From contig JAPLYR010000071.1 in NCBI GenBank assembly GCA_026395455.1, positions 1-14,632 on the forward strand: a stretch of DNA of 14,632 nt, written 5' to 3'. Positions 1 to 7,463 of this stretch are shown here, one piece after another. The stretch is from Candidatus Roizmanbacteria bacterium (GTDB taxonomy: Bacteria > Patescibacteriota > Microgenomatia > UBA1406 > GWC2-37-13). The number at the start of each line of letters is the position of its first letter. The first letter of the stretch is position 1. Under the pieces are notes generated by a model. It worked only from the letters and a program-made list of their open reading frames with translations. It searched no databases and was not told the DNA's origin. Both the position numbers and the translations under genes were made by a program.

Positions 1-1374
1 ATAAATAATGACGAGTGATTGACCTTTTTTTATCGTACTTACTTCTTTTAAATGTTCAACGATTTGTGCAATACCTTTTGCTGAAACAAGCTCTCGTGTG
101 TATGGGGTGAAATGCGATACTGGTTGTACTCCATAATCAACAGTAAGCATGTCTCCAACTTTATTGTTTGATACCATTGCGTAAATAGGGACATTAGGAC
201 GATAACGAGAAAGCATTCGGGCAGTTCTTCCTGTTTCTGTAAATACGACAAACCCTGATACTTTATTCTTTTGATCTTCTAAATTGCGATAGATATTGTA
301 GGCAGCCTCACATAATAGCTGTTCATTATCTTCAACACGAAATGTAAAATGCTTTCGAGTATCAGCGCTGAAGCGTGACTCATTTGATTTCACGATATGC
401 TTCATCATTGTTACTGTCTCGAGTGGATATTTTCCTGATGCACTTTCTGCAGAAAGCATTACCGCGTCGGTCATATCGAATGTCGCATTTGCAACATCTG
501 AAACTTCTGCTCGAGTTGGGAACGGAGCATCTATCATTGTCTGCAACATCTGTGTTGCTGTAATAACGGGAATACCTTTTTCAATACATTTTTTTATCAT
601 TATTTTTTGCCAATAAGGTACTTCTTCCAGTGGTAATTCAATACCAAGGTCTCCACGTGCAACCATAATACCGTCGCTGACTTCTATGATCTCATCTAAA
701 TTATCAATGGCAGATTTTGCTTCAATTTTAGAAATAATTTGCGCAACTACTTTATACTTTGCCATTTCTTTTCTCGTAACTAACACGTCATCTGCTGTGC
801 GTGCATAAGAAAGAGCGATATAATCAATTTCTGCTCGTTGTGCCATTTTTAAACCTTCAAAGTCTCGGTCCACGAGAACTGGGAAAGGGAAGTTGGCTCC
901 AGGAATGCGAAGTGATTTTTTATTTTTTAGAAGTCCTGCACGATTACATTTCAGGATTACTTCTGGTTTTAATTCCATGACGGTAAATGAAAAAGCTCCA
1001 TCATCTGCAATTAAGTGTTGTCCAACTTTAAGAAATTCAAATAGGTCGGGATGTGAACAGGAAAAACCTTTTTTCCCATCAGAAAAGACAGATTCTCCAA
1101 GTGTCACAAGCTCTCCTACAGAAACAGTAATGTTTTCAGTTGGCATGTTAATTCGTATTTCTGGACCTTGAAGATCAAGAAGGGTACCAATGTGTACCTT
1201 CATCTTTTTTGCAACCTGTTTTACACGGTGAATGCGGCTCGCATGCCAGTCAATAGTGGAGTGTTTAAAATTAAACCGAAACACATTTACCCCAGCGGTA
1301 ATAAGTGCTTCTATTTGTTCTTCTGTTTCACAAGCGGGACCTATTGTTGCAACAATCTTTGTAAGTTTTTCCAT
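1..1374 (-). CDS. pyk: pyruvate kinase, C-terminus cut by window edge
   Basis: Catalyses PEP + ADP to pyruvate + ATP, the last step of glycolysis, in the cytoplasm. The frame stays open for 458 codons from the ATG at 1374 to base 1; the usual length is about 470, so only the extreme C-terminus is missing. Visible: N-terminal KIVATIGPA, the substrate-loop GPEIR (70-74), a short B domain (about 75-160), the catalytic SKIE (215-218), MVARGDLG (237-244), TATQML (272-277), TRAEVSDVANA (287-297) and LSAESASG (usually LSGETA). Odd: the usual RLNFSHG reads RFNFKHS, with Lys37 in the place of the K+-ligand Ser, and the usual LDTKGPE reads LDLQGPE. A TATAAT lies 8 nt before the ATG. The family assignment is secure. 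Confidence 0.96.
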   Translation of the reverse strand, partial: MEKLTKIVATIGPACETEEQIEALITAGVNVFRFNFKHSTIDWHASRIHRVKQVAKKMKVHIGTLLDLQGPEIRINMPTENITVSVGELVTLGESVFSDGKKGFSCSHPDLFEFLKVGQHLIADDGAFSFTVMELKPEVILKCNRAGLLKNKKSLRIPGANFPFPVLVDRDFEGLKMAQRAEIDYIALSYARTADDVLVTRKEMAKYKVVAQIISKIEAKSAIDNLDEIIEVSDGIMVARGDLGIELPLEEVPYWQKIMIKKCIEKGIPVITATQMLQTMIDAPFPTRAEVSDVANATFDMTDAVMLSAESASGKYPLETVTMMKHIVKSNESRFSADTRKHFTFRVEDNEQLLCEAAYNIYRNLEDQKNKVSGFVVFTETGRTARMLSRYRPNVPIYAMVSNNKVGDMLTVDYGVQPVSHFTPYTRELVSAKGIAQIVEHLKEVSTIKKGQSLVIIY

Positions 1375-1382
1375 AGTTATCT

Positions 1383-1388
1383 ATTATA
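1383..1388 (-). promoter_or_regulatory. -10 element of pyk
   Basis: Minus-strand TATAAT, preceded by TG, ends 8 nt before the pyk ATG. Transcription would start at or within a base or two of the start codon, so the mRNA is probably leaderless. No convincing -35 hexamer is visible 17 nt upstream; that position lies at the edge of the heptad repeat. Confidence 0.6.
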
Positions 1389-1410
1389 CAGGAAATGGAG
1401 GCAGGAAAAA

Positions 1411-1522
1411 CCTTAAATTCTAAACCCTAAACGCTAAACAAATAGAGCAAAATCTTAAACTCTAAACCGTTTTGAATTTAGGATTTGAAATTTGTTTAGA
1501 TTTTAGAGTTTAGTGTTTAGTA
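1411..1522. repeat. short heptad-array inverted repeat, copy A
   Basis: The left arm (about 1411-1468) is built of CTAAACN-type heptads and the right arm (about 1470-1521) of GTTTAGN-type heptads, so the arms are imperfect inverted repeats around a TAAACCGTTT centre. The left arm contains the core CTAAACAAATAGAGCAAAAT (from 1434), which is also found in the other copies. It fills the gap between the divergent pyk and the GT-B gene. Read as codons the core gives Ile-Glu-Gln-Asn-Leu-Lys-Leu-stop, a degraded version of the start of the four-helix-bundle gene at 8747. Confidence 0.85.
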
Positions 1523-1528
1523 TTTATG

Positions 1529-1537
1529 TGGTATAGT
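1529..1537 (+). promoter_or_regulatory. extended -10 element of the GT-B gene
   Basis: TGGTATAGT has the TGnTATAnT form of an extended -10. It ends 14 nt before the ATG at 1552, which implies a leader of about 7-8 nt. The heptad repeat copy A ends just upstream and occupies the -35 zone. Confidence 0.55.
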
Positions 1538-1551
1538 ATTTGAAATCAGCC

Positions 1552-2976
1552 ATGAGAAAGCACAATATAAAAGATCTTATAGAACAAGAAAAGCTCCTGT
1601 ATCTTGAAGTGGAACAACTTCGTTATCGCCTCTACCTTCATGACGCTTCATTGATCTTTGGATTTTTTTCAGCGTTTTACTTTGCCTACCAAGATATAAA
1701 AAAACTATTTGTAAAAAATGTAAGCAATAATCCTGACATCAAGACAAAAGAACTATCAATTGCATCACTCAGAAAAAAGAGTAAATCGCTCACCATGCTG
1801 AGTCATACTCCTTATGCATGGGTTATATATCTCGCACGAAAAATAAAATATTCCATACCTCGCAGAATAGAGCACGACCCGCGAAACTCTATCGAAGTAG
1901 GGAAGGATCCTCATGAGACACTGCTCATCTTCGGCTCAACCAACGGAACAGATTTGCAATCTCGCTCGGTACAAATTGCACAAAACCTTTCTGAAAATAA
2001 TAAAGTGATTTATGTCGAAGGAGTATTTGATGAAGGAAATAAGTCAGGGTTTCGGATAGTAAAAAATTCTGAAAACTTTCTTATTGTTCGCCTTATTGCC
2101 CATAAGTCGCTTCACTTAAATTATCAACAACCAATACCTAAAGAGATTATTTTTATTAAAAAATCTCTCCACCTTTTTAAACTTAAAACGTTAAAACTTT
2201 CTCACTTTCAAATATATATTCACCACCCATTCTGGGGAAGTATTTTGCCAATCAAAAAAAATTCATTTATTTTTGATCATTCCGACAATTTTGCAAAAAT
2301 AAGTAATACGGCAAAACATATAATTCACTTAGAAAAATTACTAGTAAAGAATGCTTCAAAAATTACTGCCCCACACGCACAACTTCTCAGAAACAAAAAA
2401 GATGTCGTCATAAAAAATGGAGTCGATTGGGAACAGTTTAAAGACACCTCAAAGATGATTCAAACATGTGATGTTGGTTTATGTTGGATCAAAAAACCAG
2501 TTATAGGATACATTGGAGTACTGGATGAAAAGATAGATGAAGTACTCTTGGGCAAGCTCGCAAGCGCATTTCCCACGGCATCAATTGTATTGGTAGGTAA
2601 TACCGATTATCGTCCCATTATTGAGGTCGCAGAAAAATATCTCAATATCTTTCCGGTTGGAATACAACCCTATAAAAAACTCCCCCTTTTCTTGCAATCA
2701 TTTGATATTATCATTTCGCCACTAAAGCCTTTTGCCCAAGGAGTTGCCGATCATCCCGAACTCCCACTTTACCTTGCCTCAGGCAAGCCCATCTTGGCAA
2801 CTGCGTCAGTTAACAGAGGTCAATCTTTATACAGCAAACAGTATATATATTTCCAAAAAAATCATACAGAATGGGTATTGGCGATTGATGAGGCGTTGAA
2901 AGAAAAGAAGAGAAGTAAAAAGAAATATCTACGAATCGCAGCTGCAAAAAAACTTTCTTGGAGAGTTCATATGTGA
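1552..2976 (+). CDS. GT-B fold glycosyltransferase (GT1/GT4-like)
   Basis: Predicted to transfer a sugar from a nucleotide donor to a cell-surface glycan or lipid carrier; the sugar is not predictable. The 474-aa product has a charged, heptad-like N-terminal helix region (about 1-30), a short hydrophobic stretch (about 35-48), then two Rossmann halves. Visible: FDHSDNF where homologues have a YDCxDD-type motif, KNGVDWEQF near residue 290 (family form NGVDxxxF), GYIGVLDEK near 320, and ELPLYLASGKPILAT in the donor-binding C-terminal domain. I start at ATG 1552 rather than the in-frame TTG at 1540, because the TTG lies immediately after the -10 and upstream of any likely transcription start. 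The C-terminus stops soon after LSW, where relatives usually continue for another helix. Its last 10 nt overlap the convergent gene. Confidence 0.8.
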   Translation: MRKHNIKDLIEQEKLLYLEVEQLRYRLYLHDASLIFGFFSAFYFAYQDIKKLFVKNVSNNPDIKTKELSIASLRKKSKSLTMLSHTPYAWVIYLARKIKYSIPRRIEHDPRNSIEVGKDPHETLLIFGSTNGTDLQSRSVQIAQNLSENNKVIYVEGVFDEGNKSGFRIVKNSENFLIVRLIAHKSLHLNYQQPIPKEIIFIKKSLHLFKLKTLKLSHFQIYIHHPFWGSILPIKKNSFIFDHSDNFAKISNTAKHIIHLEKLLVKNASKITAPHAQLLRNKKDVVIKNGVDWEQFKDTSKMIQTCDVGLCWIKKPVIGYIGVLDEKIDEVLLGKLASAFPTASIVLVGNTDYRPIIEVAEKYLNIFPVGIQPYKKLPLFLQSFDIIISPLKPFAQGVADHPELPLYLASGKPILATASVNRGQSLYSKQYIYFQKNHTEWVLAIDEALKEKKRSKKKYLRIAAAKKLSWRVHM

Positions 2977-3602
2977 GATTCATCTACCAGTCTTAACACA
3001 TCTAAATGCGCAATATTGTCTTCAGTTAAATCTTGTGTTGGCAAATCAATTTCATTGTGCTTGTCCTTTTCAATATCCTCCATTAACTTTTTACAATGTT
3101 CCATTTCTCCAGAATTTAATTCATATACTTTTTTACTTCCTGTATATTTCGCTTTTCCAATACGGTTGTATTTTACTGACTTCTCTTTCTCAGAGGTGTT
3201 TATCCGTAAAAGATATGCATCATCAAGTAGCGCCATTGCCTCTGTTTGAAAATATATCACTTCTAATGTGTCCTTTGTCTCTTCATTCTCTTGTGTGGCG
3301 ATGGAAAAATGAACTTGGCAATCTGGATCAAAATATCTTTGTTTAAGCCACATCCTATGTACATTAGCCCGTTTCTCTATTATGGCTCCATTCTTTGTTA
3401 TGGTATAGAGATCATATTGTTCTTCGGTTCCGCGGTATCTTTCGTTTGCAATAACGATCTTATTTTGCATTGCAGAAGTGAATTGAATACCACTCTGTGG
3501 GGATAATACATCCTCTCTATTTTTATGGAGAAATCCAAACCGTTGCCTCAGTTGTCCCATGTGTTCAGTAAGCCCTGTCATGCAGTATTGTATTATCCTC
3601 AT
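2967..3602 (-). CDS. unrecognised 211-aa protein
   Basis: I do not recognise the family. The product is soluble-looking, with no signal peptide or membrane segment, rich in Glu/Lys/Asp, and ends in an acidic tail (about residues 170-211). Middle segments read like beta strands (KIVIANERY, YDLYTITKNGA, LEVIYFQTEAMALL). I start at ATG 3602; a TTG two codons upstream (3608) is the alternative, and the TATACT at 3622-3617 suits either. The stop TGA overlaps the end of the convergent glycosyltransferase gene by 10 nt. It stands alone between two glycosyltransferases, so context does not give a function. The long open frame, its own -10 and codon use like the neighbours support a real gene. Confidence 0.7.
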   Translation of the reverse strand: MRIIQYCMTGLTEHMGQLRQRFGFLHKNREDVLSPQSGIQFTSAMQNKIVIANERYRGTEEQYDLYTITKNGAIIEKRANVHRMWLKQRYFDPDCQVHFSIATQENEETKDTLEVIYFQTEAMALLDDAYLLRINTSEKEKSVKYNRIGKAKYTGSKKVYELNSGEMEHCKKLMEDIEKDKHNEIDLPTQDLTEDNIAHLDVLRLVDESHI

Positions 3603-3616
3603 ACTCAATTGTCTAG

Positions 3617-3622
3617 AGTATA
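3617..3622 (-). promoter_or_regulatory. -10 element of the unrecognised gene
   Basis: Minus-strand TATACT ends 14 nt before the ATG at 3602 and 8 nt before the TTG at 3608. Either start would have little or no leader. No Shine-Dalgarno sequence is visible. Confidence 0.5.
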
Positions 3623-3651
3623 CAAAATAACTAATTAATATAAAATAAAGT

Positions 3652-3796
3652 ATAAACTCTAAACACTAAATCCTAATCAAATGGAGCAAAATTCTAAACT
3701 ATAAATAAAACTGTTTAGGATTTTAAATTTGGAATTTATGGTTTGCTTAGAGTTTGAGATTTGTTTAGGATTTAAATTTTAGTGTTTAGGGTTTTG
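3652..3796. repeat. short heptad-array inverted repeat, copy B
   Basis: The left arm (about 3652-3706) has CTAAACN heptads and the core CAAATGGAGCAAAATTCTAA (from 3678). The right arm (about 3711-3796) has GTTTAGN heptads, ending GTTTAGGGTTTTG. The centre is AAAACTGTTTAG. The core contains ATG at 3681 reading Met-Glu-Gln-Asn-Ser-Lys-Leu-stop, nearly the start of the four-helix-bundle gene at 8747 (Met-Glu-Gln-Asn-Ile-Lys). The copy lies between divergent genes. Confidence 0.87.
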
Positions 3797-3803
3797 TATT
3801 TCT

Positions 3804-3812
3804 TGCTATACT
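3804..3812 (+). promoter_or_regulatory. extended -10 element of the GT2 gene
   Basis: TGCTATACT is followed after only 6 nt by the ATG at 3819, so the transcript is predicted to be leaderless. The right end of repeat copy B lies immediately upstream, and a GTTTAG unit occupies the -35 position (3784-3789). Confidence 0.62.
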
Positions 3813-3818
3813 GAAATA

Positions 3819-4664
3819 ATGTCCTCATCTGTTACTGTCGTTATTGTTTCTTACAATCAAGGTCACTTTTTACGTCAAGCCGTAGAAAGCGTACTCCATC
3901 AGACAAAACACGTAGATAAAACAATTATTATCAATAACGGTTCTACAGATACAACAGATGCAATTGCACGTGAATATTTAGAGTTGTATTTTCCGTATAT
4001 TGAATATTATTCTTATCACCATAATAGGGGACAGATCGCGGCATATAATAGAGGACTGGATTTAAGTAAAACTGCCTTCACTACTTTTCTTGATGCAGAT
4101 GACGAACTTGATCCCACCTATACTGCAAGAATGTTACATCAATTCTCCATTGATCCATCAGCTGCGATAGTATATTCCAACACTCTCCTGTTTGGTCCAA
4201 GAGAACGCTCCTCTTGGCTAACCTATCCGCCTGAATGGAGAAAAAAAGAAGGAAGTTCCTATACACTCCATTATCCTTCTTACTCAGAAACTATTAAGTA
4301 TTTATTAAAAAAACATAATTACATTAATAATGTTGCACTTTTTAAAACACAACTTGCACGCGACGTAGGCGGCTTTGTTGAACATGATTTTTTTGATATC
4401 CATCATTTCCTGTGGTATCGACTTCTTGATGCAGGACATTTGGCAGTCCATTGTCCTCATGTCTTATATAGATATAGACAATATTCTATTGAACAAGAAC
4501 ACTGCAAATGGATGGTAAGAAAAACAGATTCTTCCAATATTATTGACCAACATATTCTCTATTTTCAGGAGGAAATAGAACGTCTCAAAGGTTCTCCTTT
4601 TTATAAAACAGAGCAGGTGTTGGCTCGACTGGCAGATAACTTCAAATGTGATTGTGAAAGATGA
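3819..4664 (+). CDS. family 2 glycosyltransferase (GT-A fold)
   Basis: Inverting-type sugar transferase, probably acting on a cytoplasmic-face lipid-linked glycan. The 281-aa product shows the GT2 start TVVIVSYNQGHFLRQAVES (6-24), a donor-binding segment INNGSTDTTDAIA (38-50; usually DDGSTDGT, here Asn-Asn), AAYNRGLDL, and the metal-binding DADD at 92-95. GGFVEHDFFDIHHFLWYRL at about 185-204 stands where GT2 enzymes carry the acceptor-side acidic base. There is no membrane segment. It has its own promoter and is followed by a separate promoter for the PRPP synthetase gene, so it looks monocistronic. Family confidence is high; donor and acceptor are unknown. Confidence 0.88.
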   Translation: MSSSVTVVIVSYNQGHFLRQAVESVLHQTKHVDKTIIINNGSTDTTDAIAREYLELYFPYIEYYSYHHNRGQIAAYNRGLDLSKTAFTTFLDADDELDPTYTARMLHQFSIDPSAAIVYSNTLLFGPRERSSWLTYPPEWRKKEGSSYTLHYPSYSETIKYLLKKHNYINNVALFKTQLARDVGGFVEHDFFDIHHFLWYRLLDAGHLAVHCPHVLYRYRQYSIEQEHCKWMVRKTDSSNIIDQHILYFQEEIERLKGSPFYKTEQVLARLADNFKCDCER

Positions 4665-4682
4665 ATTCTTCCAGAAACATAT

Positions 4683-4710
4683 TTGACTTTCTTAATAAAA
4701 AGCATATAAT
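4683..4710 (+). promoter_or_regulatory. sigma-70-type promoter of the PRPP synthetase gene
   Basis: TTGACT (4683-4688), a 16-nt spacer and TATAAT (4705-4710). This is the only promoter in the window with both hexamers clearly close to consensus, and it is not attached to a heptad repeat. The start codon at 4723 follows the -10 by 12 nt, giving a leader of about 6 nt. Confidence 0.7.
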
Positions 4711-4722
4711 GAGGCTCTTATT

Positions 4723-5985
4723 ATGGCAATGGCACACAAATTGGAAGCCCCTACATTCAAACAAAGTCTCCCTGTATACGGCGTAGTTGATGGTATGTTT
4801 TATAGCTATGACTCCTTTATAGAAGGTTTTCAATGTGCTTTTAAACCAAACAAAAACTTATATGTTGAAAATACTCAGTTTAAAAATGGTGAAGCATGGG
4901 TAAAAGTTGTGGTAGGAGACAAAGGGTGGGAAAGTGATCTTGCAGAAATGCCACGGGGAAGAGCGATTATTCCATTTTGGATTTCAACACAATTTGGTGA
5001 AGAGGCTCATGTAAAAAGGACTGTGGCGAGAGTAATAAATGCACTAACAAGAAGTGAAAGAGACAGACCACCGCTCGTAGATCAGGCAATTGGTGTAAGT
5101 CCGTATACTGAACTCAGACAAGATAAAGACGGTTCTGGGGGAGGACCAGATGATAGAGAAGTTGGGGAAGCATTAGAAGCAGAGTTAATTGCTCGAGATT
5201 TGATTGGGCTGGATAAGTTTCTTATTTTAGGAGCGCACAGTTTTGAAGGACTACAAAAAATTAAAGAAAAAGTACCCGACGTTTTACCAGTAACTGCAAC
5301 CCCTTTGTTTGCAGAGCACATACAAAATGAGCTATTTCAAAAAAAAATTATTGACCCAAAAAACACCCGAATAGTTGCCCTTGATAAGGGAAGCCTTCAA
5401 CAATGTATTATGCTTTCCGAACAGTTAGATCTCCCACCTGATGAGCATATAATTTCATTTGATAAAAATAGAAAGGGTCATAACATGGTTGGGGACCTTA
5501 TGCTTCAATATGGAGATCCAAAGGATATGGTGGGGAAGGACATGATTATATATGACGATATCATTGACACATTTGGATCAATGAAGGAAACATGCAAAGC
5601 GCTTCGAAATATATATAAATGTAAATCAATAACTATAATTGGAACTCATGGAGTTTTATCACATCCTGCACGTGGAAATGCTATTAATTCTCTTGATGAG
5701 AATGGGAATCACCAACCAATTGTCGATCGAATAATTATGTCTGACTCATTGGTAAGGGCAAAATATGCATTTAAAGAGATTGATAGAGTTTCAATAATCC
5801 CCGTAGAAAGTATGCTCGGAAATATGACTCAATTTTTTGCAGAAATGACTGCTGAACAAATGATGGGAAACGAAATGACCCGAGACTATATTCTTGACCC
5901 ACAAGACAAAGAGCTTGTTTGGGAAGACTTCAAGGAAAGATATGCCATTAAAGACAGAATACATCTACCTATAGATCAGAAATAA
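4723..5985 (+). CDS. prs: divergent ribose-phosphate pyrophosphokinase (PRPP synthetase)
   Basis: Predicted to make PRPP from ribose-5-phosphate and ATP for nucleotide synthesis and salvage. Visible: SPYTELRQDKD (126-136), matching the family's PYxxxxRQD; LGAHSFEGL (169-177) at the place of the DLHxxQ region; TATPLFAEHI (191-200); FDKNRKG (246-252), matching the catalytic-loop Lys-Arg region; the PRPP-binding loop MIIYDDIIDTFGSM (274-287; family DDIxDTGGT); and a THGVLS (about 306-311) typical of the family. At 420 aa it is about 100 residues longer than the usual 310-320, with an extended N-terminus, a Gly-rich insert (137-141) and an extended C-terminus. ATG 4729 is an alternative start. 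It converges on ahcY with a 10-nt gap. It could be a paralogue with altered specificity. Confidence 0.82.
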   Translation: MAMAHKLEAPTFKQSLPVYGVVDGMFYSYDSFIEGFQCAFKPNKNLYVENTQFKNGEAWVKVVVGDKGWESDLAEMPRGRAIIPFWISTQFGEEAHVKRTVARVINALTRSERDRPPLVDQAIGVSPYTELRQDKDGSGGGPDDREVGEALEAELIARDLIGLDKFLILGAHSFEGLQKIKEKVPDVLPVTATPLFAEHIQNELFQKKIIDPKNTRIVALDKGSLQQCIMLSEQLDLPPDEHIISFDKNRKGHNMVGDLMLQYGDPKDMVGKDMIIYDDIIDTFGSMKETCKALRNIYKCKSITIIGTHGVLSHPARGNAINSLDENGNHQPIVDRIIMSDSLVRAKYAFKEIDRVSIIPVESMLGNMTQFFAEMTAEQMMGNEMTRDYILDPQDKELVWEDFKERYAIKDRIHLPIDQK

Positions 5986-5995
5986 ACCTCTTGTA

Positions 5996-7249
5996 TTAGG
6001 TTCCTTCTTTCCAGCTTGCTAGATATTCTTTTTGTTCTGCGGTAAGTGCATCAATTTCTACTCCTTCACTTTTTAATTTAATGCGTGCAATTTCTTGATC
6101 GACTTCAGGTGGCAATGCATACACTCTATTTTCAAACTTTCCTTTGTTGTCCCACATATATTCACTTCCCAATGCCTGTCCCGCAAAACTCATATCCATA
6201 ACGCTTGCTGGATGTCCTTCTGCACTTCCAAGGTTTACTAATCGACCTTCTGCAAGTAAATAGATTTTCTTTTTTCCAATGACGTACTCTTCTACAAATG
6301 GTCTCACTGTTCGTATACTTTTTGCCATTTTTTTCATAGCAACTTTGTTTATCTCAACATCAAAATGTCCAGAGTTTGCAAGTACTACTCCGTCCTTAGC
6401 TGCTTTTATATGAGCAACATCAATAATATGTTTGTCTCCTGTTACGGTAACTACAATATCTGCGATAGCGATTGCTTCCACAAGTGGCATAACTCTATAT
6501 CCATCCATTCGAGCTTCAAGTGCTTTTACTGGATCTACTTCACAGACAATCACATGACTTCCCATACCTTCTGCTCGACTTGCTAACCCACGTCCACACC
6601 ATCCATATCCAACCACTACAAAGTTTCGTCCCGCAAGAAGAATATTTGTTGCACGAATGACTCCATCAAGTGTTGATTGTCCTGTGCCATATCGATTGTC
6701 AAACATGTGCTTTGTCATGTTGTCATTCACTGCAAGTACTGGGATCTTTAATGCCTTGTCTTTTTCCATTGCTCGAAGTCGAATAACTCCTGTTGTTGTT
6801 TCTTCATTACTTCCCACAACTCCTGCTAATAATTCTTTTCGCGTGGTATGAAGAAGACTTACTAAGTCTGCTCCATCATCCATAGTCATGTTTGGTTTTA
6901 CGTCAAGTACTGCATTTAAATGCTTAAAGTATGTTTTATTATCTTCACCTTTAATTGCAAATGTTGGAATACCGTATTCTTTGACGAGTGCAGCTGCTAC
7001 TGCATCATTGGGGGAAAGCGGATTACTTGCTGCTAAATATACGTCTGCTCCTCCGGCTTTGAGTGTTCTCATAAGGTTTGCTGTTTCACTTGTTACATGT
7101 AAACATGCGGCAAGAGTTACACCTTTGAGTGGTTTTTCTTTTGCAAATCGTTTTTGAATAAGACGAAGTACAGGCATTTCTCTCTCTGCCCATTCAATTA
7201 ATTGCTTTCCTGCACCAGCTAGTTTTATATCTTTTACGTCGTACTTCAT
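5996..7249 (-). CDS. ahcY: S-adenosylhomocysteine hydrolase (adenosylhomocysteinase)
   Basis: Cytoplasmic NAD-dependent enzyme that splits SAH into adenosine and homocysteine, relieving inhibition of methyltransferases. The 417-aa product shows [18 protein letters not shown] (47-64; archaeal/Thermotoga-like form of the substrate region), MDDGADLVS (123-131), SNEETTTGV (147-155), [18 protein letters not shown] (175-192) with the catalytic Lys180 and Asp184, the NAD-binding [12 protein letters not shown] (212-223), an NSGHFDVEI segment and [16 protein letters not shown] start at ATG 7249 (Met-Lys-Tyr-Asp-Val), where homology begins; an upstream in-frame start would add 13 low-complexity residues from the A+T-rich leader. 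Upstream on the same strand is the adenosine kinase, whose product would remove the adenosine formed here. Confidence 0.96.
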   Translation of the reverse strand: MKYDVKDIKLAGAGKQLIEWAEREMPVLRLIQKRFAKEKPLKGVTLAACLHVTSETANLMRTLKAGGADVYLAASNPLSPNDAVAAALVKEYGIPTFAIKGEDNKTYFKHLNAVLDVKPNMTMDDGADLVSLLHTTRKELLAGVVGSNEETTTGVIRLRAMEKDKALKIPVLAVNDNMTKHMFDNRYGTGQSTLDGVIRATNILLAGRNFVVVGYGWCGRGLASRAEGMGSHVIVCEVDPVKALEARMDGYRVMPLVEAIAIADIVVTVTGDKHIIDVAHIKAAKDGVVLANSGHFDVEINKVAMKKMAKSIRTVRPFVEEYVIGKKKIYLLAEGRLVNLGSAEGHPASVMDMSFAGQALGSEYMWDNKGKFENRVYALPPEVDQEIARIKLKSEGVEIDALTAEQKEYLASWKEGT

Positions 7250-7284
7250 AGAATTAAAAATAAAATAATAAATTTTAATTACAA

Positions 7285-7463
7285 GCAAATCCTAAACCCT
7301 AAACTCTAAATCCTAATCAAATCTTAAATTATAAATCTCAAATTCTAAACAGTATTTGTTTTTAAATTTAGAATTTTGTATTAATTTGTTTAGTGTTTAA
7401 TATTTAGAATTTAGTGTTTTGTATATGTTTGTTTAGTGTTTAGATTTTAGAGTTTAGTGTTTT
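7285..7463. repeat. heptad-array inverted repeat, copy C
   Basis: The left arm (about 7285-7350) has CTAAACN heptads. The centre is near 7346-7358 (CTAAACAGTATTTG). The right arm (about 7360-7463) has GTTTAGN heptads and contains on the minus strand a degraded core, CTAAACAAATTAATACAAAA. It separates ahcY from the adenosine kinase gene, and its last 24 nt encode the C-terminus of the kinase, including the TAA at 7442-7440. On the minus strand the arm facing ahcY ends GTTTAGGATTTGC, close to the right ends of copies B and the gene-bearing element. Confidence 0.83.

Noticed and set aside
893..1423. Plus-strand open frames of 60-90 codons opposite pyk.
   Set aside because: The minus-strand frame is a complete pyruvate kinase sequence with all family motifs.
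1411..1522. The heptads TTTAGGG/TTTAGTG resemble plant-type telomere repeats.
   Set aside because: The units are degenerate, occur in both orientations at internal intergenic sites and inside a gene, and carry a specific core; the surroundings are bacterial operons.
3016..3506. Several plus-strand open frames of 70-100 codons.
   Set aside because: They lie entirely opposite the 211-aa minus-strand gene, have no promoter or family signature, and overlap one another.
5986..5995. A possible bidirectional terminator between the convergent prs and ahcY genes.
   Set aside because: The gap is only 10 nt and holds no inverted repeat with a T-run.
7285..7463. The regular repeats could be read as a CRISPR array.
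   Set aside because: There is no constant repeat separated by unique spacers of similar length, the units are 7 nt, and no cas gene is present.
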